From assembly GCF_000430785.1 (NCBI RefSeq), contig NZ_AUMR01000003.1:124001-188000 (forward strand): a stretch of 64,000 nucleotides of DNA, in the 5' to 3' direction. The position numbers were made by a program, and so were the translations under genes. The notes under the pieces were generated by a model. The model did not search any database and was not told the origin of the DNA. It saw only the letters and a list, made by a program, of their open reading frames with translations. This DNA comes from Ectobacillus panaciterrae DSM 19096 (GTDB taxonomy: Bacteria; Bacillota; Bacilli; Bacillales; Bacillaceae_G). Shown piece after piece: positions 37,849 to 49,684 of the stretch; position 1 is the first letter of the stretch, and each line of letters starts with the position of its first letter.

Positions 37849-38715
37849 ATGAAGAAGCAAAGACTGCTCCACTTGCATACTTGTTTGGCGGATCATTGGC
37901 GTCTGATGGCAAGGCTGCTGCAATATGATCCGGAATTACAAAAGCTGTATACACTTTCTCCTGCCGAGTTTTCCGCTCTCCTTTCTTTACCCTCAAATAA
38001 AGCTCTCCAGCTCTTTACGCATCTTCACTCTTCTTCTATTTCTGAAATTCTTACGAAATTACAAGAATGCGGTGTTTTCTTTTTAACGGTATGGGACGAG
38101 GATTATCCTCGCTTGCTACTTGAGATTCCTGACCCGCCATTTGTCTTATATGGCAAAGGAAATAGAGGACTTTTGCAGCACCCGCGAAAAATAGCGGTAG
38201 TCGGAACGAGAAATCCGTCATCTTATGGCGTGCGCAGCATACAATCTATTCTAGTAAACCTTTTAAAAGACGATTGGCTCGTCGTGAGCGGTTTGGCATA
38301 TGGCATTGATACAATTGCCCATACTGCTGCACTGGAGCAAAATAGAGGGACAATTGCGGTGCTGGGAGGAGGATTTTCGCATATATACCCGAAAGAGAAT
38401 TATAGAAAGTTGCAAAAGTGGAATAATAATGTACTACTATTGTCTGAATATCCGCCGTTTTGGAAACCGCAGAAGTGGTATTTCCCGAGGCGAAACAGAA
38501 TCGTAAGCGGTTTATCGCTTGGTGTTGTCGTTGCAGAGGCGAAATTGAGAAGCGGTTCTCTTATTACAGCGGATTGCGCTCTTGAACAAAACAGGGAAGT
38601 GTTTGCTGTACCGGGGCCTGTGCATCTTGAAACAGCCATGGGGACAAATCGGCTTATTCAGCAGGGAGCAAAGCTGGTTACAGGGGCAGCTGACATTTTG
38701 GAAGAGCTGCAATAA
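37849..38715 (+). CDS. dprA: DNA-processing protein DprA (Smf)
   Basis: Binds incoming single-stranded DNA during transformation and loads RecA. The extended Rossmann fold is visible: VVGTRNPSSYG near residue 119, VVSGLAYGIDTIAHTAAL near residue 145, GGGFSHIYPKEN near residue 172, and PRRNRIVSGLSLGVVVAEA near residue 212. 288 residues, the short Bacillus form without a clear C-terminal winged helix. SD AGGAGG. Its presence is compatible with competence but does not prove it. Confidence 0.94.
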   Translation: MKKQRLLHLHTCLADHWRLMARLLQYDPELQKLYTLSPAEFSALLSLPSNKALQLFTHLHSSSISEILTKLQECGVFFLTVWDEDYPRLLLEIPDPPFVLYGKGNRGLLQHPRKIAVVGTRNPSSYGVRSIQSILVNLLKDDWLVVSGLAYGIDTIAHTAALEQNRGTIAVLGGGFSHIYPKENYRKLQKWNNNVLLLSEYPPFWKPQKWYFPRRNRIVSGLSLGVVVAEAKLRSGSLITADCALEQNREVFAVPGPVHLETAMGTNRLIQQGAKLVTGAADILEELQ

Positions 38716-38756
38716 TTACATATTATGGTCATTTTTCTTTTTTTATGAAAGAATGG

Positions 38757-38830
38757 TTGACAAGTGTAGCATCTCCTGTGTTATTTTATATTCATTCTTA
38801 ATTGACAAAAAGAAGGCGAATCCATAATAT
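38757..38830 (+). promoter_or_regulatory. Promoter region of topA
   Basis: Two candidate sigma-A promoters: TTGACA (38757-38762) with TGTTAT (38779-38784), 16-nt spacer; and TTGACA (38802-38807) with TAATAT (38825-38830), 17-nt spacer. The second is closer to the topA ATG at 38870 and better spaced. Confidence 0.7.
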
Positions 38831-38869
38831 TAATGAAGACTTGAATTCACCTCTTAAGGAGGAACTAGG

Positions 38870-40945
38870 ATGTCAGATTACTTAGTAATTGTAGAGTCGC
38901 CCGCCAAGGCGAAAACAATAGAGAAGTACTTAGGCAAGAAATATAAAGTCATAGCGTCCATGGGGCATGTGCGAGATTTGCCGAAAAGTCAAATGGGCAT
39001 TGAAATAGAAAACAACTTTACGCCGAAATATATTACAATTCGCGGAAAAGGTCCGGTTTTAAAGGATTTAAAAACTGCTGCAAAAAAAGCGAAAAAAATT
39101 TATCTGGCAGCTGACCCTGACCGCGAAGGAGAAGCCATTGCATGGCATTTGGCTCATACGCTGAACGTGGATACATCATCGGATTGTCGCGTTGTATTCA
39201 ATGAGATTACAAAAGACGCCATTAAAGAATCGTTTAAAAAACCAAGATCCATTAATATGGATCTTGTTGATGCACAGCAGGCGCGCCGTGTGCTGGATCG
39301 TCTAGTTGGTTATAACATCAGTCCTTTATTATGGAAGAAAGTGAAAAAAGGACTTAGCGCCGGTCGTGTTCAATCAGTAGCCGTTCGTTTAATTATTGAG
39401 CGTGAGAAGGAAATTCAAGCGTTTGTGCCGGAAGAATTTTGGACGCTGAAAACAGAATTTGTAAAAGGGAAAGACGTGTTCGAAGCTTCCTTTTATGGCA
39501 TGAACGGTCAAAAAAAGGAGCTTGAAAACGAAGAGCAAGTAAAAGAGGTGCTGGAGAAGCTTGCAGCGAATGCGTTCTCGGTGGAAAATGTCAGCCGCAA
39601 AGAGCGAAAGCGCAATCCGGCCTTGCCTTTTACGACATCCTCTCTTCAGCAAGAAGCAGCTCGCAAGCTGAACATGCGCGCAAAAAAGACCATGATGCTT
39701 GCGCAACAGCTCTATGAAGGTATTGAAATCGGGAAGGAAGGAACAGTTGGTCTGATTACATATATGAGAACGGACTCGACACGAATTTCCGAAACGGCTC
39801 AAACAGAAGTACGCAGCTACATTGAAGGAAAATATGGAAGCAGCTTCGTTTCAGGAGAAAAGCGAAAAGAAGCGAAAAATAATGCACAAGATGCGCATGA
39901 AGCAATCCGTCCTTCTTCTGCGCTTCGCAAGCCGGATGATTTAAAAGAATATTTGAGCCGCGATCAATATCGGCTGTATAAGCTGATTTGGGAAAGATTT
40001 GTTGCCAGCCAAATGGCTCCTGCTATCATGGATACAGTGACGGCGACGCTTACAAACAATGATGTGCAGTTTCGGGCTCACGGCTCGGTTGTAAAGTTTC
40101 CAGGCTTCATGAAAGTATACGTAGAGTCGAATGATGACGGAGTGGAAGAAAAAGATCGCATGCTGCCTCCTATGGAAGAAGGAGAAACCGTTTACTCAAA
40201 GGATTTAGAACCGAAGCAGCATTTTACGCAGCCGCCTCCCCGCTATACGGAAGCACGGCTTGTGAAAACGCTGGAAGAGCTTGGAATCGGTAGACCGTCT
40301 ACTTATGTCCCGACGCTTGAAACGATTCAAAAACGCGGCTATGTATCTTTAGACAATAAACGGTTCGTGCCTACAGAGCTTGGGGGAATCGTCATTGAGC
40401 TTATTCTTGAATTTTTCCCTGAAGTCATCAATATTGAATTCACTGCGAATATGGAAAGCAGTTTAGATGAAGTTGAAGACGGAAAAGCTGAATGGGTCAA
40501 GGTAGTGGATAATTTCTATCAAGGCTTTGAAAAACACTTGGAAAAAGCCGAAAAAGAAATGCGCGAAGTGGAAATCAAAGATGAGCCCGCGGGCGAAGAC
40601 TGTGAAGAATGCGGAAGTCCCATGGTATTTAAAATGGGTCGCTACGGAAAGTTTATGGCATGCTCGAATTTTCCGGATTGCCGTAACACGAAGCCGATCG
40701 TGAAAGAAATTGGTGTAGATTGTCCCAAGTGCGGGGAAGGTCAGATTATTGAGCGCCGCAGCAATAAGAAAAAGCGAATTTTTTATGGATGCAGCGAGTA
40801 TCCAGGTTGTGATTTCGTATCTTGGGATAAGCCGATCGGCCGTAAATGTCCAAAGTGCGAAGGGATGCTTGTAGAAAAAAAGCTGAAAAAAGGTGTTCAA
40901 GTGCAATGCGTATCCTGTGATTACGAGGAAGAACAACAAGTGTGA
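38870..40945 (+). CDS. topA: DNA topoisomerase I
   Basis: Relaxes negative supercoils. Toprim domain starts [15 protein letters not shown] and includes [13 protein letters not shown] near residue 83; the active-site Tyr is in [10 protein letters not shown] near residue 299. The C-terminus has three four-cysteine zinc modules (from [16 protein letters not shown] and CPKCEGML). 691 residues. SD AAGGAGGAAC. A terminator overlaps its end. Confidence 0.96.
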   Translation: MSDYLVIVESPAKAKTIEKYLGKKYKVIASMGHVRDLPKSQMGIEIENNFTPKYITIRGKGPVLKDLKTAAKKAKKIYLAADPDREGEAIAWHLAHTLNVDTSSDCRVVFNEITKDAIKESFKKPRSINMDLVDAQQARRVLDRLVGYNISPLLWKKVKKGLSAGRVQSVAVRLIIEREKEIQAFVPEEFWTLKTEFVKGKDVFEASFYGMNGQKKELENEEQVKEVLEKLAANAFSVENVSRKERKRNPALPFTTSSLQQEAARKLNMRAKKTMMLAQQLYEGIEIGKEGTVGLITYMRTDSTRISETAQTEVRSYIEGKYGSSFVSGEKRKEAKNNAQDAHEAIRPSSALRKPDDLKEYLSRDQYRLYKLIWERFVASQMAPAIMDTVTATLTNNDVQFRAHGSVVKFPGFMKVYVESNDDGVEEKDRMLPPMEEGETVYSKDLEPKQHFTQPPPRYTEARLVKTLEELGIGRPSTYVPTLETIQKRGYVSLDNKRFVPTELGGIVIELILEFFPEVINIEFTANMESSLDEVEDGKAEWVKVVDNFYQGFEKHLEKAEKEMREVEIKDEPAGEDCEECGSPMVFKMGRYGKFMACSNFPDCRNTKPIVKEIGVDCPKCGEGQIIERRSNKKKRIFYGCSEYPGCDFVSWDKPIGRKCPKCEGMLVEKKLKKGVQVQCVSCDYEEEQQV

Positions 40946-40966
40946 GCATAAAGCTCACATTTTTTT
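40941..40966 (+). terminator. Intrinsic terminator after topA
   Basis: TGTGAGC (40941-40947) pairs with GCTCACA (40953-40959), loop ATAAA, then T7. trmFO starts 30 nt later. Confidence 0.88.
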
Positions 40967-40995
40967 CGGAAATGACAATAGAAAAGGTGAGATAT

Positions 40996-42297
40996 ATGGA
41001 ACAAGTAGTAAACGTAATTGGCGCCGGCCTTGCCGGAAGTGAAGCAGCTTATCAAATCGCAAAGCGCGGCGTAAAGGTAAACCTGTATGAAATGAGACCG
41101 GTTAAACAAACGCCTGCTCATCATACTGATAAATTTGCAGAGCTTGTATGCAGTAACTCGCTTCGTGCAAACACTTTGACGAATGCAGTGGGAGTTATTA
41201 AGGAAGAAATGCGCCGTCTGGATTCGGTCATTATCCGAGCGGCAGATGAATGCTCTGTGCCTGCAGGAGGAGCGCTTGCGGTAGACCGCCATGAATTTGC
41301 GGCAAAGGTAACGGAATATGTAAAGAGCCATCCGAACGTGACTGTTATCAATGAAGAACTGACAGAAATCCCGGAAGGTCCGACAGTTATCGCTACAGGA
41401 CCGCTTACATCAAAAGCGCTGTCTGAGCAACTGAAGGAACTGACAGGAGAGGAATATTTCTATTTTTACGATGCCGCAGCTCCAATCATAGAAAAAGACA
41501 GCATCGATATGAATAAGGTATACTTAAAGTCCCGATATGATAAGGGAGAGGCAGCGTACTTGAACTGTCCGATGACAGAGGAAGAATTCGACCGTTTTTA
41601 CGAAGCGCTTATTACAGCAGAGGTTGTGCCTTTAAAGGAGTTTGAAAAAGAGATTTTCTTTGAAGGGTGTATGCCGGTTGAAGTGATGGCAAAGCGCGGA
41701 AAACAGACGCTTCTTTTCGGTCCGATGAAGCCGGTCGGTTTAGAGGATCCTCATACAGGGAAAACGCCGCATGCAGTTGTGCAGCTGCGCCAAGACGATG
41801 CAGCAGGAACGTTATATAATATTGTTGGCTTTCAAACGCATTTGAAATGGGGGCCGCAAAAAGAAGTGCTGCAATTGATCCCGGGACTCGAAAACGCAGA
41901 GATTGTCCGCTACGGCGTTATGCACCGCAACACATTTATCAATTCGCCAAAGCTGCTTCGTCCGACGTATCAGTATAAGGGGCGCGATGATTTATTCTTT
42001 GCTGGCCAAATGACCGGGGTAGAGGGGTATGTAGAATCTGCTGCTTCCGGCTTGCTTGCAGGCATAAATGCCGCTAGACTTGTGCGGGGAGAGGAATTAG
42101 TGACGCTGCCGCCTGTTACAGCAATGGGAAGCATGGTGCATTATATTACGTCAACAAACGCAAAAACATTCCAGCCGATGAACGCAAACTTCGGTTTGTT
42201 CGCACCGCTTGAAGTGAAGGTGAAAAAGAAGCTGGAGCGCTATGAGGCATATGCAGCACGTGCTTTGGATACGATTCGAAATTTTGTAAATATTTAG
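40996..42297 (+). CDS. trmFO: Folate/FAD-dependent tRNA m5U54 methyltransferase TrmFO
   Basis: Methylates U54 in tRNA T-loops using methylene-tetrahydrofolate. [19 protein letters not shown] at the N-terminus is the FAD-binding GxGxxG; the catalytic-type Cys residues in [17 protein letters not shown] near residue 49 and GCMPVE near residue 222 are visible. 433 residues from the ATG at 40996 with SD AAAAGGTGAG; longer in-frame starts would overlap the topA terminator. Confidence 0.95.
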   Translation: MEQVVNVIGAGLAGSEAAYQIAKRGVKVNLYEMRPVKQTPAHHTDKFAELVCSNSLRANTLTNAVGVIKEEMRRLDSVIIRAADECSVPAGGALAVDRHEFAAKVTEYVKSHPNVTVINEELTEIPEGPTVIATGPLTSKALSEQLKELTGEEYFYFYDAAAPIIEKDSIDMNKVYLKSRYDKGEAAYLNCPMTEEEFDRFYEALITAEVVPLKEFEKEIFFEGCMPVEVMAKRGKQTLLFGPMKPVGLEDPHTGKTPHAVVQLRQDDAAGTLYNIVGFQTHLKWGPQKEVLQLIPGLENAEIVRYGVMHRNTFINSPKLLRPTYQYKGRDDLFFAGQMTGVEGYVESAASGLLAGINAARLVRGEELVTLPPVTAMGSMVHYITSTNAKTFQPMNANFGLFAPLEVKVKKKLERYEAYAARALDTIRNFVNI

Positions 42298-42310
42298 TCA
42301 AATTTCTTGC

Positions 42311-42348
42311 AAAGGCTACTAAATTGTGCTACGATTTAGTAGCCTTTG
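42311..42348 (+). other. 14-bp hairpin between trmFO and xerC
   Basis: AAAGGCTACTAAAT pairs with ATTTAGTAGCCTTT around TGTGCTACG. The following U-run is short (TGTTG), so termination may be weak and xerC could be cotranscribed. Confidence 0.65.
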
Positions 42349-42363
42349 TTGAGGTGGAGAGAA

Positions 42364-43257
42364 ATGAATGTGAATAAAATGTTACAAATATTCTTTGAAT
42401 ATTTACAAATAGAGCGAAACTATTCAAAATATACAATTGCAAGTTATCGTGACGATATAGCTCATTTTATTGCTTTCATGGGAACAGAAGGCATTCCTTC
42501 CTTTGAAGACGTTGCATATACAGACGTTCGCTTATATTTAACGACGCTCCACGAGAAAAAAATGGCGCGAAGGTCAGTTGCAAGAAAAATATCAAGTCTG
42601 CGCAGCTTATATCGTCTTTTCATGAGAGAAGGATATTGTAAGGAAAATCCATTTGTACTCGCATCGCTTCCGAAAAAAGAAGGGGCCATTCCGAAGTTTC
42701 TGTACGAAGAGGAGCTTGCGAAGCTGTTTGAGCTGTCTGATCTTTCAACGCCTATTGGACAGCGGAATCAAGCCTTGCTTGAGCTTTTATACGCGACAGG
42801 AATACGCGTGAGCGAATGCTGCGCACTTACCTTAGAGGATATTGATTTTCATATGGAAACGATTCTTGTAACGGGGAAAGGTAATAAGCAGCGCTACATT
42901 CCTTTCGGAAGTTACGCGCAGGAAATTCTCGAAACGTACATACACGACGGAAGAAGCAAACTTTTAAAACAAGAAACAAACGCTGCGGTATTTTTAAATG
43001 CAAAAGGAGGTCCTTTGACTGACAGGGGAGTTCGCTACATTTTAAGTGACATGATTAAAAAAACTTCCCTTACGATGCATATGAGCCCGCATATGCTGCG
43101 GCATACGTTTGCTACTCATATGCTGGACGAAGGCGCTGATTTACGCACCGTGCAAGAGCTGCTCGGGCATGCTCACTTATCCGCCACCCAAATTTATACA
43201 CACGTTTCAAAAGAAAGATTGCGCTCTGTTTATATACAGCATCATCCAAGAGCATAA
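42364..43257 (+). CDS. xerC: Tyrosine recombinase XerC (CodV)
   Basis: Resolves chromosome dimers at dif with XerD. N-terminal SAM-like core-binding domain, then the catalytic domain with Arg in ATGIRVSECCALT near residue 144, HMLRHTFATHML (HxxR) near residue 240, LGHAHLSATQIYTH with the second His and the Tyr nucleophile. 297 residues from ATG 42364 behind SD GAGGTGGAGAG. First gene of the xerC-hslV-hslU-codY cluster conserved in Bacillus. Confidence 0.93.
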   Translation: MNVNKMLQIFFEYLQIERNYSKYTIASYRDDIAHFIAFMGTEGIPSFEDVAYTDVRLYLTTLHEKKMARRSVARKISSLRSLYRLFMREGYCKENPFVLASLPKKEGAIPKFLYEEELAKLFELSDLSTPIGQRNQALLELLYATGIRVSECCALTLEDIDFHMETILVTGKGNKQRYIPFGSYAQEILETYIHDGRSKLLKQETNAAVFLNAKGGPLTDRGVRYILSDMIKKTSLTMHMSPHMLRHTFATHMLDEGADLRTVQELLGHAHLSATQIYTHVSKERLRSVYIQHHPRA

Positions 43258-43327
43258 TAATGCTAGAATGCAGGGCGCAGCCATATAATGAAGAGTATAG
43301 GCGAATAAAGGATAAAGGAGTTTTTCT

Positions 43328-43870
43328 ATGGGAACCTTTCATGCTACAACGATTTTTGCCATTAACCACAATGGCCGATGCGCCATGGCGGGTGATGGTC
43401 AAGTAACGATGGGAAACGCAGTTGTAATGAAGCATACTGCTCGCAAAGTCCGCAGACTGTTTCGGGGCAAAGTGCTTGCCGGTTTTGCTGGTTCTGTAGC
43501 AGATGCGTTCACATTATTTGAAATGTTTGAAGGAAAGCTTGAAGAATACAATGGGAATTTGCAGCGGGCTGCAGTAGAGATGGCAAAAAAATGGCGGGGC
43601 GATAAAATGCTTCGTCAGCTCGAAGCGCTGTTAATCGTAATGGATGAAAACAGCATGCTTCTTATATCCGGCACGGGAGAAGTGATTGAACCGGACGACG
43701 GCATTTTGGCAATTGGGTCCGGGGGCAATTATGCGCTGTCGGCAGGACGTGCGCTTAAGCAATATGCCGGGGAGCATCTGACGGCAAAGGAAATTGCAAA
43801 AGCAAGCCTTGAAATTGCAAGCGACATTTGTGTATATACAAATGCAAATATCATCGTTGAGGAATTGTAA
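43328..43870 (+). CDS. hslV: ATP-dependent protease subunit HslV (ClpQ)
   Basis: Peptidase ring of the HslUV (CodWX) complex. N-terminus [12 protein letters not shown] is a short propeptide before [13 protein letters not shown] and [14 protein letters not shown] are the family blocks, and [19 protein letters not shown] lies near residue 122. 180 residues. Whether the nucleophile is Thr, as in most bacteria, or an N-terminal residue as debated for B. subtilis CodW cannot be settled from sequence. SD AAGGAG. hslU begins 16 nt later. Confidence 0.94.
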   Translation: MGTFHATTIFAINHNGRCAMAGDGQVTMGNAVVMKHTARKVRRLFRGKVLAGFAGSVADAFTLFEMFEGKLEEYNGNLQRAAVEMAKKWRGDKMLRQLEALLIVMDENSMLLISGTGEVIEPDDGILAIGSGGNYALSAGRALKQYAGEHLTAKEIAKASLEIASDICVYTNANIIVEEL

Positions 43871-43886
43871 AGGGAGGCATACAGAA

Positions 43887-45278
43887 ATGCATTTACATTT
43901 TACTCCGCGTCAAATTGTAGAGAAACTCGATCAGTATATTATCGGACAAAAGAATGCAAAAAAAGCAGTTGCAGTTGCCTTGCGCAATCGGTACCGCCGC
44001 AGTTTGCTTGAAGAAGGAATCCGAGATGAAATCGCACCGAAAAACATCTTAATGATCGGACCTACAGGTGTGGGCAAGACAGAGGTGGCGCGCCGTCTTG
44101 CAAAGCTTGTGGGCGCGCCGTTCATTAAGGTTGAGGCCACAAAATTTACGGAAGTGGGCTATGTAGGGCGTGATGTAGAATCCATGGTTCGCGATCTTGC
44201 GGAAACATCGGTTCGCATCGTTAAAGAAGAGAAAATGGCGAGCGTGCAGGATAAAGCGAAGGAACATGCAAATCAGCGTATTGTTGAAATCCTCGTGCCG
44301 GGAAATCAAAAGCAGCCATCCTTCAAAAATCCATTGGAAATGCTGTTTGGCGGTCAAGGTGCAAATTCACAAACGGAATCTCACCAAGACGAGGCAGGTC
44401 TTGAACAAAAGCGAAAAGAAATAGAAAGAAAGCTGGCGGCAGGACTTCTTGAAGATGATATCATTACTGTAGAAGTAGAGGAACAACAAGGCTCAATGTT
44501 TGATATGCTGCAAGGAACAGGCATGGAGCAGATGGGCATGAATTTTCAAGATGCACTCGGCAGCTTTATGCCAAAGCGGACGAAAAAACGAAAACTTTCT
44601 GTAAAAGAAGCGAGAAAAGTATTGACAAATGAAGAAGCACAGCGCTTAATTGATATGGACGAAGTTACACAAGAAGCTGTTTACCGTACAGAACAGCTTG
44701 GCATTATTTTTATAGACGAAATTGACAAGATTGCCGGCAAGCAGTCTGGCGGGGTGGATGTATCGCGTGAGGGGGTTCAGCGAGACATTCTTCCGATTGT
44801 AGAAGGATCTACAGTGGCAACGAAATACGGTCCTATTAAGACGGATCATATTTTATTCATTGCAGCCGGTGCTTTTCATATGTCCAAACCGTCGGACTTA
44901 ATTCCGGAGCTTCAAGGAAGATTTCCGATTCGAGTGGAATTAACGAAGCTGTCGGTAGAAGATTTTGTGAAAATTTTGATTGAGCCGGACAATGCTTTGC
45001 TGAAACAATATACGGCATTGTTGGCAACTGAAGGTATAGAAATTGAATTTTCTGACGATGCTATTCGTAAGATTGCTGAGATTGCCTATCAAGTAAACCA
45101 AGATACGGACAATATCGGAGCCCGAAGACTTCATACAATCATGGAAAAGCTTCTGGAAGATTTATCGTTTGAAGCATCTGAAATTACACTAGACAAAATA
45201 ACGATTACACCTCAGTATGTTGAGGAGAAGCTGGCAACTATAGCAAGAAACAAAGATGTAAGTCAATTTATTTTGTAA
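43887..45278 (+). CDS. hslU: ATP-dependent protease ATPase subunit HslU (ClpY)
   Basis: AAA+ unfoldase that feeds HslV. Walker [12 protein letters not shown] near residue 58, the variable I domain with low complexity about 130-230, Walker [12 protein letters not shown] near residue 272, and sensor 2 [15 protein letters not shown] near the C-terminus. 463 residues from ATG 43887 behind SD AAGGGAGG; the longer in-frame version would overlap hslV. Confidence 0.95.
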   Translation: MHLHFTPRQIVEKLDQYIIGQKNAKKAVAVALRNRYRRSLLEEGIRDEIAPKNILMIGPTGVGKTEVARRLAKLVGAPFIKVEATKFTEVGYVGRDVESMVRDLAETSVRIVKEEKMASVQDKAKEHANQRIVEILVPGNQKQPSFKNPLEMLFGGQGANSQTESHQDEAGLEQKRKEIERKLAAGLLEDDIITVEVEEQQGSMFDMLQGTGMEQMGMNFQDALGSFMPKRTKKRKLSVKEARKVLTNEEAQRLIDMDEVTQEAVYRTEQLGIIFIDEIDKIAGKQSGGVDVSREGVQRDILPIVEGSTVATKYGPIKTDHILFIAAGAFHMSKPSDLIPELQGRFPIRVELTKLSVEDFVKILIEPDNALLKQYTALLATEGIEIEFSDDAIRKIAEIAYQVNQDTDNIGARRLHTIMEKLLEDLSFEASEITLDKITITPQYVEEKLATIARNKDVSQFIL

Positions 45279-45351
45279 TGCAAGAATCAGGTGATTCGTC
45301 CCGGTTTCCAAGTAACAGAAATCATTTGAATTGTAGGAGGAAAAAGGTACA

Positions 45352-46131
45352 ATGGCTTTATTAGACAGAACAAGAAAAATTAATGCCTTGCTTCAGCAGG
45401 CTGCGGGAAGACCAGTTAATTTCCGAGAAATGGCGGATACATTATGTGAAGTAATTGAAGCAAACGTGTTTATCGTAAGCCGTCGCGGAAAATTACTAGG
45501 TTATCAAGTTCATGAACAAATCGAAAGCGATCGCATGAAAAAAATGTTTGCAGAGCGACAATTTCCGGAAGAGTACACAAAGAGCTTATTCAACGTTACG
45601 GAAACTTCTCCTAACCTTGATATTAACAGTGACTACACAGCGTTTCCTGTGGAAAACAAAGAGCTGTTCCAAACAGGCTTAACAACGGTTGTTCCGATTG
45701 TCGGCGGCGGGGAGCGTCTGGGCACATTGGTATTGTCCCGTTTAACTGACTCGTTCTCTAACGATGACTTAATTTTAGCGGAATACGGCGCTACTGTAGT
45801 AGGCATGGAAATTCTGCGTGAAAAAGCGGAAGAGATCGAAGAAGAAGCAAGAAGCAAGGCTGTTGTGCAAATGGCCATCAGCTCTTTATCTTACAGCGAG
45901 CTAGAAGCCATTGAGCACATTTTTGATGAACTGAACGGAACAGAAGGCCTTCTTGTTGCAAGTAAAATTGCGGATCGTGTAGGCATTACACGTTCTGTAA
46001 TTGTAAACGCACTGCGCAAATTGGAAAGTGCCGGCGTAATTGAGTCACGCTCTTTAGGCATGAAAGGCACATATATCAAAGTGCTGAACGATAAGTTCTT
46101 GCTGGAACTTGCTAAGCTAAAAGCAAACTAA
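45352..46131 (+). CDS. codY: GTP-sensing global transcriptional regulator CodY
   Basis: Senses branched-chain amino acids and GTP and represses stationary-phase and nutrient genes. The N-terminal GAF domain (about 1-150) begins [15 protein letters not shown]; a C-terminal winged helix-turn-helix (about 200-259) includes [19 protein letters not shown]. 259 residues, exactly the family length. SD AGGAGG. Follows hslU by 73 nt and ends at a terminator. Confidence 0.97.
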   Translation: MALLDRTRKINALLQQAAGRPVNFREMADTLCEVIEANVFIVSRRGKLLGYQVHEQIESDRMKKMFAERQFPEEYTKSLFNVTETSPNLDINSDYTAFPVENKELFQTGLTTVVPIVGGGERLGTLVLSRLTDSFSNDDLILAEYGATVVGMEILREKAEEIEEEARSKAVVQMAISSLSYSELEAIEHIFDELNGTEGLLVASKIADRVGITRSVIVNALRKLESAGVIESRSLGMKGTYIKVLNDKFLLELAKLKAN

Positions 46132-46137
46132 TCTATG

Positions 46138-46162
46138 CCTCTCCTCTTTGGAGAGGTTTTTT
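46138..46162 (+). terminator. Intrinsic terminator after codY
   Basis: CCTCTCC (46138-46144) and GGAGAGG (46150-46156), loop TCTTT, then T6. Confidence 0.9.
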
Positions 46163-46266
46163 GTTTGAAAATAAAAAGAATGGCAATACTTTTAGAGGGT
46201 ATTTCTTTTCATTTTTTCACAGTGTCAGAAAAATAAAGGAAGCTGAAAAAAGCGTAGAGTTTCGAC

Positions 46267-46368
46267 TTGATTGTCACATAGTGTTATGATATAGTAGTCA
46301 ATGGTGTGAATACACAACACACGTTTACCGATTTAAATGCTGGTGCTGCAGACGCAGTTGCGTTTAAA
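46267..46368 (+). promoter_or_regulatory. rpsB promoter and structured leader
   Basis: -35 TTGATT (46267-46272) and -10 TATAGT (46290-46295), 17-nt spacer. The roughly 115-nt leader has a long hairpin: TTTAAATGC (46332-46340) with GCGTTTAAA (46360-46368), and inside it CTGC/GCAG. Ribosomal protein operons often carry such autoregulatory structures; whether S2 binds this one is untested. Confidence 0.6.
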
Positions 46369-46373
46369 GATGA

Positions 46374-47117
<744 letters not shown>

Positions 47118-47125
47118 GAAAGCGG

Positions 47126-47164
47126 AAAGGTGATAAGAGGTAAAGCCTTTTATCACCTTTTTTA
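47126..47164 (+). terminator. Terminator between rpsB and tsf
   Basis: AAAGGTGATAA (47126-47136) pairs with TTATCACCTTT (47150-47160), then T3 more; probably partial, adjusting tsf relative to rpsB. The following 200 nt before tsf are AT-rich with no clear promoter. Confidence 0.8.
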
Positions 47165-47370
47165 AGAGATAAACAAGTATAAGACTCAAGAAGCTGTCCG
47201 GCTCATTGCACCTTTTAACAGAAAATATCCTTTTGCGCATAAAGTCAAAAAAGCCTTTAACAGTAAAGAATACAAAGGATGTTTTGTTTGTAGGCGCGGG
47301 CTTTTCAGAGAAAGCTGGATGAGGTATGTGAATTTTTCTTGAGCATACATAAAACAGGAGGATGAAAACT

Positions 47371-48258
47371 ATGGCAATTACTGCACAAATGGTAAAAGAA
47401 CTTCGCGAAAAAACTGGCGCGGGTATGATGGATTGCAAAAAAGCGTTGACTGAAACGAACGGCGATATGGAAAAAGCGATTGATTTCCTTCGTGAAAAAG
47501 GAATTGCAAAAGCTGCGAAAAAAGCTGACCGCATTGCTGCTGAAGGCTTAACTTATATCGAAGTTATCGGCAACGACGCAGTAATCTTAGAAGTAAACTC
47601 TGAAACAGATTTCGTTGCAAAAAACGAAGGTTTCCAAGCGTTAACAAAAGAATTAGCTGCTCACTTGCTAGCTAAGAAACCGGCTACTGTTGAAGAAGCT
47701 CTTGCGCAAACTATGGAAAACGGTACTGTAGTAGAAGAGCACATCAATACTGCAATTGCAAAAATCGGTGAAAAGCTTACACTTCGCCGTTACGAAATCA
47801 TTTCTAAAGAAGATGGAGATGCATTCGGTGCTTACCTTCATATGGGCGGACGCATTGGCGTATTAACAGTTCTTGGCGGAACGACTGACGCAGCTGCTGC
47901 GAAAGATGTATCTATGCACATCGCAGCTGTTAACCCTAAATACATCGACCGCGATGCAGTAACTGAAGAAGAAATCGCTCGCGAGCGCGAAGTACTAACA
48001 CAACAAGCGTTAAACGAAGGCAAGCCTGAAAATATCGTTGCGAAAATGGTAGAAGGCCGCCTTGGCAAATACTTCGAAGAAATTTGCTTGCTTGACCAAG
48101 CTTTCGTTAAAGACCCGGACATGAAAGTTCGCAAGTTCGTACAATCTAAAGGCGCGACTGTAAAATCTTTCGTACGCTACGCTGTAGGCGAGGGCATTGA
48201 AAAGCGTCAAGACAACTTTGCTGAAGAAGTAATGAACCAAGTAAAAGGCAACAACTAA
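47371..48258 (+). CDS. tsf: Translation elongation factor Ts
   Basis: Nucleotide exchange factor for EF-Tu. [19 protein letters not shown] at the N-terminus and [12 protein letters not shown] near residue 74 are EF-Ts signatures. 295 residues from ATG 47371; the in-frame ATG at 47362 lies inside the SD AGGAGGAT and is rejected. Confidence 0.96.
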   Translation: MAITAQMVKELREKTGAGMMDCKKALTETNGDMEKAIDFLREKGIAKAAKKADRIAAEGLTYIEVIGNDAVILEVNSETDFVAKNEGFQALTKELAAHLLAKKPATVEEALAQTMENGTVVEEHINTAIAKIGEKLTLRRYEIISKEDGDAFGAYLHMGGRIGVLTVLGGTTDAAAAKDVSMHIAAVNPKYIDRDAVTEEEIAREREVLTQQALNEGKPENIVAKMVEGRLGKYFEEICLLDQAFVKDPDMKVRKFVQSKGATVKSFVRYAVGEGIEKRQDNFAEEVMNQVKGNN

Positions 48259-48266
48259 TACAAGCG

Positions 48267-48293
48267 AGGGGACACATGGTGTTCCCTTTTTTA
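48267..48293 (+). terminator. Intrinsic terminator after tsf
   Basis: AGGGGACAC (48267-48275) pairs with GTGTTCCCT (48279-48287) with one wobble, loop ATG, followed by T-rich sequence. Confidence 0.82.
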
Positions 48294-48323
48294 AAATAAA
48301 GACGTGGTAAATGGAGGTTCATT

Positions 48324-49043
48324 ATGCAAGAAAAATATAATCGTGTAGTGCTCAAGCTGAGCGGAGAGGCATTAGCTGGCAATCACGGCTTCGGGATCAA
48401 CCCTTCTGTTATCAAGTCTGTCGCGCAGCAGGTGAAAGAAATTGCCGAGCTTGGTGTAGAAGTGGCGGTAGTTGTTGGCGGCGGCAACATTTGGCGGGGG
48501 AAAACAGGAAGCGAGATGGGCATGGATCGCGCAACAGCTGACTATATGGGAATGTTGGCAACGGTCATGAACTCTCTTGCCCTTCAAGACAGCCTTGAAA
48601 ATTTAGGCATCCAAACGCGCGTGCAAACATCTATCGAAATGAGACAGGTTGCTGAGCCTTACATACGCCGAAAAGCAATTCGTCATTTAGAGAAAAAGCG
48701 CGTTGTCATCTTTGCTGCAGGAACAGGGAATCCTTACTTCTCTACGGATACAACAGCAGCGCTGCGTGCTGCGGAAATTGAAGCTGACGTGATTTTAATG
48801 GCTAAAAATAATGTAGACGGCGTGTACAGCGCAGATCCGACTGTAGATGAAACAGCAACAAAGTATGAAACATTAACGTATTTAGATGTGTTAAAAGAGG
48901 GGCTTGGGGTAATGGATTCGACAGCTTCTTCTTTATGCATGGACAATGATATCCCATTGATCGTCTTCTCTATTATGGAAGAAGGCAACATTAAACGAGC
49001 GGTTCTTGGTGAAAATATCGGAACAATAGTAAGGGGGAAATAA
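48324..49043 (+). CDS. pyrH: UMP kinase
   Basis: Phosphorylates UMP; amino acid kinase fold. [13 protein letters not shown] at the N-terminus, [11 protein letters not shown] near residue 48, and [16 protein letters not shown] near residue 134 bind nucleotide. 239 residues. SD TGGAGG. frr follows after 2 nt, the usual pair. Confidence 0.96.
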   Translation: MQEKYNRVVLKLSGEALAGNHGFGINPSVIKSVAQQVKEIAELGVEVAVVVGGGNIWRGKTGSEMGMDRATADYMGMLATVMNSLALQDSLENLGIQTRVQTSIEMRQVAEPYIRRKAIRHLEKKRVVIFAAGTGNPYFSTDTTAALRAAEIEADVILMAKNNVDGVYSADPTVDETATKYETLTYLDVLKEGLGVMDSTASSLCMDNDIPLIVFSIMEEGNIKRAVLGENIGTIVRGK

Positions 49044-49045
49044 TA

Positions 49046-49603
49046 ATGGCACAACAAGTATTAAATGCTGCGAAGGATAAGATGGACAAAGCAGTTTCTG
49101 CATACACTCGTGAGCTTGGCACTGTGCGTGCGGGCAGAGCAAGCGCTTCTGTATTGGAAAAAGTTACAGTGGATTATTACGGTGCGCCAACGCCAGTTAT
49201 TCAGCTGGCGAACATTACTGTACCTGAGGCTCGTCTGCTTGTTATCCAGCCATATGATAAATCTTCCATCAGCGACATTGAGAAAGCGATTTTAAAGTCT
49301 GACTTAGGCATTAATCCTTCTAACGATGGGACAGTAATTCGCATTGCGTTCCCTGCTTTAACGGAAGAGCGCCGTCGCGAGCTTGTTAAGGTTGTGAAGA
49401 AATACTCTGAAGATGCAAAGGTGGCAGTGCGAAACGTTCGCCGTGATGCAAATGATGAGCTGAAAAAGCTTGAGAAAAACGGTGACATTACGGAAGATGA
49501 GTTACGCGGTCACACTGAAACAATTCAAAAAGAAACTGACAAACATATTGTAAAAATCGACGAAATTACGAAAACAAAAGAAAAAGAAATCTTGGAAGTT
49601 TAA
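49046..49603 (+). CDS. frr: Ribosome recycling factor
   Basis: Splits post-termination ribosomes with [25 protein letters not shown] near residue 25 and the Arg-rich helix [17 protein letters not shown] near residue 130 are signatures. 185 residues, exact family length. SD AGGGGG in the pyrH end. Confidence 0.97.
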   Translation: MAQQVLNAAKDKMDKAVSAYTRELGTVRAGRASASVLEKVTVDYYGAPTPVIQLANITVPEARLLVIQPYDKSSISDIEKAILKSDLGINPSNDGTVIRIAFPALTEERRRELVKVVKKYSEDAKVAVRNVRRDANDELKKLEKNGDITEDELRGHTETIQKETDKHIVKIDEITKTKEKEILEV

Positions 49604-49618
49604 TGCTGACCTATGCAT

Positions 49619-49644
49619 GACCCTCTGCTAAAGGGGGTCTTTTT
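49619..49644 (+). terminator. Intrinsic terminator after frr
   Basis: GACCCTC (49619-49625) pairs with GGGGGTC (49633-49639) with a wobble, loop TGCTAAA, then T5. Confidence 0.82.
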
Positions 49645-49684
49645 ACACTTTTAAGGAATACCTGTGCTCGTGGAGGGTTTCAAA

